From Vicia villosa (taxonomy: Eukaryota > Streptophyta > Magnoliopsida > Fabales > Fabaceae): a stretch of 64,000 nucleotides of DNA. The notes beneath the pieces are model-generated. The model did not search any database. It was not told the origin of the DNA and saw only the letters and a list, made by a program, of their open reading frames with translations. The DNA lies in the NCBI RefSeq assembly GCF_029867415.1, contig NW_026705217.1, forward strand, positions 620,001 through 684,000, read 5' to 3'. Within the stretch, counting starts at the first letter, position 1. Each line of letters starts with the position of its first letter. Both the position numbers and the translations under genes were made by a program. Positions 55,165-64,000 of the stretch are shown in pieces.

Positions 55165-58100
55165 TCAATCAGGGAGCACCCAGCTGTTCCAGTTGCAGTT
55201 GTTCTTTTCGTCTTCCGTAGCATTGATTCCGCTAGTGGGAAAATGCGTAGGTAATTCCTCAGGATAAGTTGGATGATTTGTTGGATATGAGAATCCAGGT
55301 GGAGGTCCCTCTATTGGCTGAGCGAGATGCTCGATAAGGCCGTCCCATGCAGTAGGAATGATGTTTTGAATAGAGACTTGTGCATCCTGATAAGGAGTGT
55401 ACTGTGACAGAAAATAACCTTCGTTGTTTGGCATCTTCCTGGCTTCTTCAAGAGCGAAGTTGTCGTCGTACTGTTCGTCCCATCCAGTCGGGACAATGTC
55501 TTTGATGGGAGTTGAAAAGCTCGGAGGAGCGGAATATTTCACCATATAGTCGTATTTGCCGCTGGGTTCTCCTAGCGTGTCCCATACTTCTTTGGGTGGA
55601 TTTTGATATTGCTGAGTGACGGGACTTGTGATACTTCCTTCATTTTGATTACCCTCTTCTGTTGGAGTAAGATCTTCCAGAGCAATGTAAGAATTCTGAG
55701 GTGTGATATACTGGTAGTTGTAACCGTCATTTGGTCCTCCCACAGCATCCCACATTCCCATGGTAATGGGTGGAATTTCGTCTGGATATGGCTGAATGAT
55801 GTGGTTCAAGTATGTCCCTTCATCATCAATGGCGTTTACTTCTTGGCTGGCGAAGTGTGATATTAACCCTTCAGAGCGAGGATTTTGATCATTCTTTTGA
55901 TTTTCACCATTATAGCCCAGACCTAGCTTGTCGGACTTGTAGGGTATATCAGGGAGTTGTCCCCATACTGTGCGATCACCCTGTTCAATCATGGCTTTGG
56001 CATCTTTGAGAGAAGCCATAGTTGTAGCTGGAGTAGCAGGAATATGCTTGGTGGTAGAGATATCTGGAGATACAACCTCAAAAGCTTGATACGGAGTTTC
56101 GATGGATTCGCCCTCCATCTCAACATACTTGTCGTTGCTCAAGTGACTGACCATATATTCTTCTTCGCCATAGACTGTGACAACCTTTCCTTTTACTGGG
56201 TATTTTAACTTCTGATGCAGGGTAGAAGTTACAGCGTTTGCCCCATGTATCCAAGGGCGTCCTAGTAAACAGGAGTATGTTGGAAGAACGTCTATTACGG
56301 AAAAGATAACATCGAAAGTTTGAGAGCCCACTCTGATTGGGAGCTTAACTTCTCCGTACACCGTTCTTGTTGACCCATCGAAGGCTCTTACAACCACATC
56401 ACTTGGTTGTAGCACAACTCCTTTGAAGTCAAGTTTTTCCAGTATTACCTTTGGTAACACGTTTAGAGAGGAACCATTGTCTATTAGCACATGAGACAGA
56501 GTGGTGCCGTTGCATTCGATAGAGATGTGCAGGGCCTTGTTGTGATTTCTTCCAGCAGGAGTTAGATCCACATCAGAGAAACCAAGACCATTGGGCACTG
56601 TAAGACTGGCGACACAATTCTCAAATTGGTCGATTGGGATTTCTTGAGGCACATGCGCAGCTTGAAGGAACTTCATTAGAGCTTTAGCATGAGCTTCTGA
56701 ATATTTTAGCAGAGATAACATTGAGATTTTTGAAGCAGTATGCCCCAGTTGTTCGACAATATTGTAATCACTTTTGCAGATGATTTTCAATATTTCGTCC
56801 ATCTCTTGCTTTGATGGATCCTCAGCAGTGATCTCCACCGGGGTTTGAATTTGTTCAACTTGTGGCTCTTTGCCTCGAGCGCTGACATTTTGATTAGGAA
56901 CTGGAACTCGGACTGGACCAGCAGCAACATTTGGAGAAATTTCTGGTGAAAAGATTCTTCCACTTCTCGTGATTTTGCTGGTACCCACAATATTACCCAC
57001 AGTTGGAGTAGTTAACTTTGCGGTCTCTTCAGTCGAGGTACTCTGCTTAACTCCATGAATGTAAACATTATTGTCATATCCCCATGGGACAGCTTTGTCT
57101 GAGGAGTATGGAAATGGAGTTGGACTAGCAATGACTACTGATGCCACTTTGAGTGTAGCAGAAATTTTGAATGGAACCTTGGCAGAGATTTTGAAGGGTA
57201 AGCTGGAGATCACTGAGACATCCTCTATTCTCATCCCGTTTGCAAAGACTTTGCCCAACATGTCCATAGAAGGGAGCCTCTCAAACATAATGATACGGCG
57301 ATCCATGTGTTTTTGAATTCCCATCTTTAGATTTTCACAACCATTGGGTTGGCGTGAGCAATAAAAGCAGTCGGGATCACAACCTGGAAAGTAACCAGCT
57401 TGGATGAACTTTCTTTTGACTTCGAGGAGTGGAATTGATACTTCGTTCACATCATAAATGTAAACTGTGTCTATGATAGCATTAACAGTTTTGTCATGCT
57501 TTGGCATAGGTGCTGTGATGACATTTGGAGTTTCTGGAGGATCGAACTCAATTTCTCCAGCATCTATCATGTCTTGGATTTTATTTTTCAGGGCCCAGCA
57601 GTGATCTGCGTCATGTCCTGGACAGTTTGAATGATAGGCACATGTTGCATCAGGGCGATAATTCAGAGAAGAAGTATTGACATTCTTCGGAGGACCCCTT
57701 AATGTGATCAGATCCGCTTTAAGCAAGTGCTGCAATGCCTGAGAGATTGGCATGTTGATTTTGGTGAAAGTTCTTCTTGGTGCATCTGGTCGATGCGTAT
57801 ATTTTGGCTGTTGATCTTTTTGAGGTGCAGATGCGGAGATCATAACTGCCCCTACAGATTGATGCTGATCACTTTTGTGACTTGTCTGAATTTGCGCTGT
57901 ATTGACCTCATTTCTGATGGGCCTTTTTGTAGTACCAGAGGAGGATCCTACTTGAATTTTTCCATTTCGAATGCCACTTTCGACACGTTCTCCGGTCAGT
58001 ATTAGGTCAGTGAAACCTGATGATGAACTTCCCAGCAAATGGCTATAGAATGGGCCAGTTAAAGTGCCCATGAACATGTCGACTAGTTCGCGATCAGATA

Positions 58101-58872
58101 AGGGTGGTTGAACCCTTCCAGCCATATCTCTCCACTTTTGTGCATACTCTTTGAAACTTTCTTTTGGTCCCATAGACATGCCTCGCAATTGAGTACGAGT
58201 GGGTGTAAGATCAGCATTGTATTGGTACTGTTTGTAAAAAGCAGCAGCTAATTCTTCCCAAGTATGAACCTTGGTATTTTCTAGCTGGTAGTACCATTCG
58301 AGTTGTGTACCTGACAGACTTTCTTGGCAAAAGTGAATCCACAATTTGTTATCTGTTGTATGAGGTTGTATCTTCCTCACATAAGATCTCAAATGTAGTT
58401 TTGGACAAGAAACTCCATCATACTTTGCAAAGGTTGGAACTTTGAATTTTGGAGGGATGACAACATCCGACACGAGTCCCAGATCATTGAAATCTAAGCC
58501 AGGTATTTTTTGTATTTCCATAGCTTTCATACGATCCTCCAACTGTTGGTATTTGTCATCATCCTGTTCGTCTCCAGAATGATCTTCTTCTTCATTTGAA
58601 GAGAGAGAGGGTTTAGCAGAACCCTGGTTGCTTTGATTATCTTCTTGTTCACCATCACCGACTATTTCAGGGATTGGTGGCTTTTTGATCTTTTTGACAG
58701 GGATCTTGATCTTCCTTCTCAGGTAACTCAAGCCTGCAGATTCTTTGGGCTTCTTCTTCTTCTTGAGTATCAGGGCTTTCAGCTCTTGTTGCCCCTTTGC
58801 CAGTTCCAGAATTGCCACTTGAACTTGGGCATTCTGTACTTCGAGATTCTTGATGCTTGCCTCAGATTCCAT
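55165..58872 (-). CDS. gag: Ogre D ORF2: Gag-protease
   Basis: The frame opens at 58917, but the ATG at 58872 (MESEASIKNLEV) is the better start: it matches the start of the E gag ORF, and an acceptor-like CTGTTTATTTCAG ends nine bases upstream. Numbering from the 58917 ATG (1250 residues), a coiled-coil, Lys-rich N-terminus covers 16-80 and an acidic linker about 85-130. The capsid-like retrotransposon gag domain is at about 145-320 (FAKYDGVSCPKLHLRSYVRK, ESLSGTQLEWYYQL, ESFKEYAQKWRDMAGRV). A Cys/His-rich region CAYHSNCPGHDADHC starts at 426. An aspartic protease has LIDNGSSLNVLP with the catalytic Asp at 813, and CLLGRPWIHGANAV further on. DNG instead of D(T/S)G is usual in plant elements of this type. 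The C-terminal 300 residues are low-complexity, with repeated P-T-x-W-D motifs. Confidence 0.92.
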   Translation of the reverse strand: MESEASIKNLEVQNAQVQVAILELAKGQQELKALILKKKKKPKESAGLSYLRRKIKIPVKKIKKPPIPEIVGDGEQEDNQSNQGSAKPSLSSNEEEDHSGDEQDDDKYQQLEDRMKAMEIQKIPGLDFNDLGLVSDVVIPPKFKVPTFAKYDGVSCPKLHLRSYVRKIQPHTTDNKLWIHFCQESLSGTQLEWYYQLENTKVHTWEELAAAFYKQYQYNADLTPTRTQLRGMSMGPKESFKEYAQKWRDMAGRVQPPLSDRELVDMFMGTLTGPFYSHLLGSSSSGFTDLILTGERVESGIRNGKIQVGSSSGTTKRPIRNEVNTAQIQTSHKSDQHQSVGAVMISASAPQKDQQPKYTHRPDAPRRTFTKINMPISQALQHLLKADLITLRGPPKNVNTSSLNYRPDATCAYHSNCPGHDADHCWALKNKIQDMIDAGEIEFDPPETPNVITAPMPKHDKTVNAIIDTVYIYDVNEVSIPLLEVKRKFIQAGYFPGCDPDCFYCSRQPNGCENLKMGIQKHMDRRIIMFERLPSMDMLGKVFANGMRIEDVSVISSLPFKISAKVPFKISATLKVASVVIASPTPFPYSSDKAVPWGYDNNVYIHGVKQSTSTEETAKLTTPTVGNIVGTSKITRSGRIFSPEISPNVAAGPVRVPVPNQNVSARGKEPQVEQIQTPVEITAEDPSKQEMDEILKIICKSDYNIVEQLGHTASKISMLSLLKYSEAHAKALMKFLQAAHVPQEIPIDQFENCVASLTVPNGLGFSDVDLTPAGRNHNKALHISIECNGTTLSHVLIDNGSSLNVLPKVILEKLDFKGVVLQPSDVVVRAFDGSTRTVYGEVKLPIRVGSQTFDVIFSVIDVLPTYSCLLGRPWIHGANAVTSTLHQKLKYPVKGKVVTVYGEEEYMVSHLSNDKYVEMEGESIETPYQAFEVVSPDISTTKHIPATPATTMASLKDAKAMIEQGDRTVWGQLPDIPYKSDKLGLGYNGENQKNDQNPRSEGLISHFASQEVNAIDDEGTYLNHIIQPYPDEIPPITMGMWDAVGGPNDGYNYQYITPQNSYIALEDLTPTEEGNQNEGSITSPVTQQYQNPPKEVWDTLGEPSGKYDYMVKYSAPPSFSTPIKDIVPTGWDEQYDDNFALEEARKMPNNEGYFLSQYTPYQDAQVSIQNIIPTAWDGLIEHLAQPIEGPPPGFSYPTNHPTYPEELPTHFPTSGINATEDEKNNCNWNSWVLPD

Positions 58873-58882
58873 CTCTTCTGAC

Positions 58883-59192
58883 TGAAATAAACAGCGAAGA
58901 GATGAGAAACCCGTCATGAGAACCTGTTATGAAATGTGTATGACTGGATGCCATGTGTATGCAATGTATGAAATGCAAATGCAATGTATATGAATGCAAT
59001 GTATGTATATGCAATGCATGAAGTGAAATGTGTGTGCAATGTTTCAAGGATCTTAGAGTTTAGATTTGTTAAAGAAGAAACAAACGTTAGTTAATCAATT
59101 TATTTCTTTTTTCTTTTTCTGCTTCTTTTTTTTGCTTCTTTTTTATTTGCCTCATTTGGGCTTACAAGACAGAAATAAAATGGAATGATCCT
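58883..59192 (-). other. Spacer between ORF1 and gag of Ogre D
   Basis: Non-coding. It holds many ATGCAATGTATG/ATGCATGAA units (58930-59045) and a C/T-rich stretch on the element's strand leading to the acceptor-like CAG at 58882. The numerous ATGs would hinder scanning ribosomes, which fits removal by splicing before gag is translated. Confidence 0.6.
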
Positions 59193-60527
59193 TCAGGTCT
59201 CCCGTGGACGCTTTCTCTTTGCCCCCAGGAATGTGTTGATCTGTTGCTCTTCTTGAAGCTGTCCGGTGAGCTCCAATATCCTTCTCTCATAGTCTTGACA
59301 GTATGATTTGAAGGTGTCTCTTTCCTCTTTGAGTTGAACCCAAGATTTTTGCAACTCTTCTAGGTCAGTTGGCATGTCCGGGTGTAAAGTAACTTGAGGT
59401 TCGTATCCTTCGACCTCTGGCTCAATAGTCACAGGTAGAACAGCAGGATATGGCATAAGGAGTTTCTGAGCATGAGTGCGGACCCATCTGAGGTAGGGTT
59501 CCATAGGAATAGAATTCCATTGCCCCAGAGTATTGCTTTCTATTCTATAGACACTGCCCCATGCATGTATGAACCTTCGTCGGTGTCTATGAGAATCATT
59601 CTCGTAATCAAACACAATGCCATGAATAATCATGTCATGAGGACCATTGCTCCTTGCATATCCGAATTGGCGTAGAGCTAAAGAGGGATTGTAAGTGATG
59701 CCTCCTTTGATGCCAAGGAGTGGCACATTAGGGTACTCTCCACAATGATCAATGATAGTAATGTCTCTTTGAAAGAAGTTGTTCCACCGGATATCTGAAT
59801 GAGACAAAGACATAATCCTGTGAGACCATTGCATTCTTTGTTCATTTCTCAACACTGATCGGGGAAGATGAAATGTAAACCACCTAGCCAGTAGTGGTAT
59901 ACAGCACATGAGAGTTCCTCGTTTCTTCATGGTACGAGTGTGTAGAATGTCTCCCAGCAAGGTTGGTACGGGGTTACGGATTAGGAAAAGGTTGATGATG
60001 TGTACACTTATGAACTGGTCGGGATTTGGGAATAAAACCAACCCATAGATTAAAAGTGCCATAACTTCCTCAAAAGCTGGATAACTTTTGTTTTCTAGCA
60101 GTAGTCGAGCCTTTTCCAATAAGAACTTGGCAAGCAAACCCTCAACTCCACTCTTTGTTTCCCAATTGGATTTGATTTCTGATTTCCGCAAATGTAAAGC
60201 AGCAGCAATGACTTCAGGTTTTGGAATCCTTTCTAAACCATTGAAAGGTAATTGATTTCGAACAGGTAATCCCATTAGTTCAGAGAATTCTTCCAAAGTG
60301 GGTACCAACTGGTAATCAGGAAAGGTAAAGCAATGATGTTCAGGGTCAAAGAACTGGAACAGGACCCGTATCATGTCTTCTTCAAATTTTGAGGTAACCA
60401 AATGGAGTAGGTGACCATGCTTTTCAGTGAATTGAACATTCCTGGGGAATTCTGACACCAAGTCTTTTAGCTCAGACGGTATCGTTGAGATGTTGATTCG
60501 GATGTAATCTTTGGTGGCGGGAGCCAT
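59193..60527 (-). CDS. Ogre D ORF1 protein
   Basis: The frame opens at 60578 (461 codons), but the ATG at 60527 (MAPATKDYIRINISTIPSEL, 444 residues) is preferred because an acceptor-like TTTGTTTTTGCAG ends four bases before it. An extra ORF upstream of gag is a hallmark of Ogre elements, and its function is unknown. The protein resembles the plant mobile-domain/aminotransferase-like family (DUF7745-like in my recollection): FPDYQLVPTLEEFSELMGLP near the N-terminus, WFTFHLP, and HAWGSVYRIES. The C-terminus is a probable coiled coil (DLEELQKSWVQLKEERDTF) ending in a basic KRKRPRE tail that could be a nuclear signal. It is absent from A, B and E. Confidence 0.85.
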   Translation of the reverse strand: MAPATKDYIRINISTIPSELKDLVSEFPRNVQFTEKHGHLLHLVTSKFEEDMIRVLFQFFDPEHHCFTFPDYQLVPTLEEFSELMGLPVRNQLPFNGLERIPKPEVIAAALHLRKSEIKSNWETKSGVEGLLAKFLLEKARLLLENKSYPAFEEVMALLIYGLVLFPNPDQFISVHIINLFLIRNPVPTLLGDILHTRTMKKRGTLMCCIPLLARWFTFHLPRSVLRNEQRMQWSHRIMSLSHSDIRWNNFFQRDITIIDHCGEYPNVPLLGIKGGITYNPSLALRQFGYARSNGPHDMIIHGIVFDYENDSHRHRRRFIHAWGSVYRIESNTLGQWNSIPMEPYLRWVRTHAQKLLMPYPAVLPVTIEPEVEGYEPQVTLHPDMPTDLEELQKSWVQLKEERDTFKSYCQDYERRILELTGQLQEEQQINTFLGAKRKRPRET

Positions 60528-60531
60528 TACC

Positions 60532-61178
60532 TGCAAAAACAAAGGTAAACTCTTTGATCCTTGAAGTGTCTGGTGCAAAAAATGATATGCTTATGATGCA
60601 AACATGTGGCACACAAAAACAAATCAAACAATAGCCTTAGGTTTAAAGGCTTGCATGAAGTTGATAGGTGATACCCTCCCCACTGAAGTTGAGTTGGTTA
60701 AAACCTGTCCTAGAATTGGATTCGGGTTCTATGATCCTTGGAAGTAACATCTCAATACGGCGCTCGAGCGGCCGATCAAAATATTCCTCGAGGATAACTA
60801 ACTTCGATCAATTTCAAAGCTAGCCACTTAAAAGGCCACAAGTCAAGTTCAACTAAAAGGTTCTAAGACAAATTAGTGTTTAATGACACTTCGGAAGCCT
60901 AATATACTCCTTGATCGTTTTCAAGGGACATCAGTATAAACCAAAGTATCACACTAACGATGACTACCAGATCAACCGTATCGGTACATGCCGTACAGTT
61001 TCCTTGGTCTAATGTCATATACTTAAGGTATCTCGAGATTCGGGTTAGAATCTTTCACACAAGCAAAATACCCAAGCAAACCTTTGAAAGATAAAGCAAT
61101 CAAATCAATCAATTGAAAACATCGACCTATTCTCTTAAGGTAACCCCTTTTGAAAACATTTTGTTTTTTGAAAGTATC
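60532..61178 (-). other. Leader of Ogre D
   Basis: Between the primer site and ORF1. On minus, TACCTTAA/GTATAT (G at 61022) corresponds to the donor-like sites of A and B. TTTGTTTTTGCAG ending at 60531 is the acceptor-like site before ORF1. Several blocks match 2782-3420 of A. No gene. Confidence 0.6.
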
Positions 61179-61196
61179 TCCCCAGCAGAGTCGCCA
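61179..61196 (-). promoter_or_regulatory. Primer-binding site of Ogre D
   Basis: On minus, TGGCGACTCTGCTGGGGA, four bases after the 5' LTR end at 61201. Confidence 0.9.
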
Positions 61197-61200
61197 GTTC

Positions 61201-64000
61201 TGTGGACCGTCCTTTCGGGCCATACCCCTCCGTGGGTGGGATACGTGAACTGACTCTTTTTTGTCGATCGGACGCTTTCGCGTCACTTTTGAAAAAGTTT
61301 ACAGAGTCGCCACCGACCTTTTATTTTATCCAATGAAGGAAAGGTTTATAAAAGAAACAGAAAAAAGACCTTTGAGAGATTCTGGGTAAGGGGGTAGGTT
61401 ATACAAAGGGAAGGTGTTAGCACCCTTTGTATCCATGGTTATCCATGGGCTCTTTAGTTTGCTTAGCTCATTTGCTTTACTTTTCAATTGATTCGGAATG
61501 CTTTACCTGTGTTTTTGAAATACCTTTGCAAATAGAATTTGTAATGATCCTTGTGCGGATATATACAAATGCTTGTTTATCTTTCGAAAGATGTTTTGAA
61601 AAGATCGTTAATTTTGTAATGATCCATGTTTGGATGTATACAAAATATTGTCTTTTGGAAAATTCGTTTTAAAAAAACAACAGTGTATTAGAATTTTGTT
61701 TGTTTTGATTTTGAGCAAGCAAACTAGGAGGTCTACCCTGAGTTAGGAGGTCTTTATCCTTGTTCCCTTTAAAAATCTATCCATTCGTCGGATATAAACA
61801 AAAGGTTCGATTTTGTACTCGAAACAGTAGAAATGTAACTTTGATTTTGAAAAGAGTGAAAAGGGGTCACCCTAGGAGGTGCAAATGTGATTGTGATTGA
61901 ATTCAGATATTTATCTTTGAAGTTAGTGATCTGACGGTTCAGTTTTATCTTTGACATACACGCAGTTTATATGGGTGCTGGAAATTAAAATGCGGAAATG
62001 TAAAGTGCAGAAAGTAAATCTACGCTATTACATCGATTGTGCGGGAAATGTAAACTAGCCTATTTACATGAATTTGACATCCTATACATTTATCTAGGAA
62101 TTTTAAATTGCAAGAAATAAAAGGCATATTTTTGTATTTTTGTGATTTATTTTAAATATAATTAATGCATTATTAATTAATTTAAAATAAAGAAAAGATG
62201 GAAATATGATTAAACCTAGCAAATAAGTTTAAAAATATGTACAAAATGTTTGTTAATTGATTTTAGAACAAAACTAATTTTTTTGGAATTTTTGAAATTT
62301 GTTTTTGGATATTTTAAGTTAATCAAAACATAATTATGCAAATAATTACACAAATAATTAAAACTTAAAGAGAAAATTATCCTAAATATGTACAAAATTA
62401 GTTTATGATATATAAACAATATTTAACACAAAGAACAATTTTTTTTTTTATGATTTTTTGACTAATTAAAATAATTAATAAGCAAATATACAAATACATA
62501 CTAATTAATTATGAAAAATATTGAAATTTTGAAGAAAAATAAAATATTTTTGTTTCATAAAATAATATATTATTTTAGAAGTTTAAAATATTTTTTGTGG
62601 AATTTTTGGAAGTTTTTAACTATTTTTAATTAATTTATCAAAGAAACTAAAATAAAAATAGAAAATAAAATTAAAAATATAAGGATACTGATCTGGTGTG
62701 GCAATTAATGAAGGAGCATGGTGAGCTTGCATGTGTGAGGCGTTGGATTGGCTTTGAGATTGATCCAAGGGCACAGATTTGTAGGTGCATGGTATGATGG
62801 TGTACACTGAATCCAAGGGGATTCAAAGTCTTTGCAGGGGCCCACGCTGGATTGACCAGCGAATAAGATTTGAGGGAAGGGCCACCTTGGCGCGCTGAAA
62901 AGTCAGACGAACCACGCTTGGACGCGTGGTCGTCTTCAACCTCCAGAAGTGAGGTTTTCAGCTTCAAATAGCGGGGGTTTTTAACCTCCCCTATTTGGAC
63001 GTTAAAATTCCAGTTTTTTAACAACCTATGAACCTGCAAAAAATACGAGTTAGCAATAGAAACAAGTGACCCAGATCCACTAATTAGAGTGTCCTGAATC
63101 CAAATATGTCATTTGTTTTAAGGTTTGAAGCTCCTAGCTATGGATACGAAGAAGATGAAGCTTAAACACTCATGGACTCGTTTTAATGGTGGAGCCTGAT
63201 CCTCACGTTGGAACACTCATGCTAAGGCCCAGATCACACATATAGGTCCCCATAAGGATGTTAGGGTGGTTAGTTTGCAGTGAAATTAGTTGCATATACA
63301 AAAACGAAAATAAAACTCATATGTACATGAAGAGCTTTAAGTGCTTTATACGACTCTCATATGTCTATATTTAGAGCTCAATCTTACTCTATAATGTTTG
63401 AGGAGATGATTAGAAGTGTTTATTGGTATTGATATTGATTGGAAATTTGAATTTGAAAATTACAAAGTATATGCAAATTTTGAGAATTTTTGTGATATTT
63501 CTTGCTATACTCTTGCCCTATTTCGTGTGTCCCCTTCTTTTGCTGAAGTATGATGCTTCTTTTATAGCCCAAAGTTGCTTGGAACTCAAGCTAAGAAGCT
63601 TTGTTGTCTTTGTTGAAAGTTTGATTTTTAAAATATTAAAAATCTTTGAATTGTTGACCAAGCTTGACTCCATTCAATGCTCTTGTCTTGCTCTTCAATT
63701 CTTGCAGAAAAAATGAAGATTCCTTGAAGTGAGTCATACTTGGAGGCCAAGCAACCATTATCCATGCATTTTCCTTTTAATTTTAATCTTAAAGTAAGAT
63801 AAAATTATGCAAAAAATGGCCAATAAAGATGTGGGCTTTGTCTTGGTCGTGGGAGGCCCATAGTAACATGGCAAAGATGTTTGGACCATAAAAACTTGGA
63901 CTCATTTGGAAAAAAAACATTTTTGAGCAATGTTGATTTCATGCATTTTCCCAAAATTTAGCCAACTTCAACAAGGTGTAAATCCTTCAATTTTTGTCAT
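61201..64000 (-). repeat. 5' LTR of Ogre D (3' part; continues beyond window)
   Basis: It matches 44688-47487 at a constant offset of 16,513 with one substitution seen (63742). About 1970 bp of the LTR, including the TATA box, should lie beyond the window end. Confidence 0.95.

Larger units (their letters stand above)
44688..64000 (-). mobile_element. Element D: putatively complete autonomous Ogre retrotransposon (5' LTR runs off the window)
   Basis: The visible parts on minus are 5' LTR (from beyond 64000 down to 61201), primer site, leader, ORF1, gag-protease, a short intron-like gap, RT-RNaseH-RNaseH-integrase, hairpins, 48-bp tandem repeats, polypurine tract and 3' LTR (49457-44688, 4770 bp). 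The expected full size is about 21.3 kb, ending near 65970. All three long ORFs are open. The 2800 bp of LTR that can be compared show one difference (47229 versus 63742) and no indels. Both facts indicate a very recent insertion, possibly a currently competent copy. Confidence 0.93.

Overview
The window is a block of nested LTR retrotransposons from a plant genome. I see no ordinary host gene in it. Most elements are of the very large Ogre type (Ty3/gypsy, Tat lineage): LTRs of 3.4-4.8 kb beginning TGT(C/T)ATACC and ending in CA, a primer site TGGCGACTCTGCTGGGGA next to the LTR, an extra ORF before gag, two RNase H domains and 5-bp target duplications. Together with a SIRE/Maximus-type Ty1/copia element, this suggests a legume, most likely of tribe Fabeae (pea, vetch, lentil or Lathyrus relatives). 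The species is an inference.

Layout, oldest layer first. Element A (+ strand, non-autonomous Ogre-like) runs from an LTR cut by the window start (1-2759) to a 3' LTR at 23807-26874. Its interior holds solo LTR C (- strand, 7465-8090 plus 20181-23260, target duplication TTCTC). C is itself split by element B (- strand, non-autonomous, 8091-20175, target duplication CGAGG). At 26875 the 3' LTR of A abuts element F, a Ty1/copia element on + with a 5'-truncated LTR, gag (27194-28252) and pol (to 31480) in one frame separated by a single TGA. Element E (+ strand, non-autonomous, 31482-44440, target duplication ATGAG) sits exactly on the pol stop codon of F. F resumes at 44441-44687, where element D enters (- strand, 44688 to beyond the window end). 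D has three long ORFs and LTRs with one visible mismatch in 2800 bp. It looks like a complete, very recent autonomous Ogre.

How the parts relate. D encodes ORF1, gag-protease and RT-RNaseH-RNaseH-integrase. A, B and E keep only LTRs, PBS, polypurine tract, the C-terminal part of gag and a long 3' untranslated region, so they would need proteins in trans, plausibly from a D-like element. A, B, D and E share non-coding architecture. A, B and D have a donor-like splice site after the PBS, and all four have acceptor-like sites before the ORF positions. All four carry a cluster of two or three hairpins at the start of the 3' region, with different but complementary stems, and satellite-like tandem repeats before the 3' LTR. 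The hairpin cluster is the best candidate here for an undescribed functional element.
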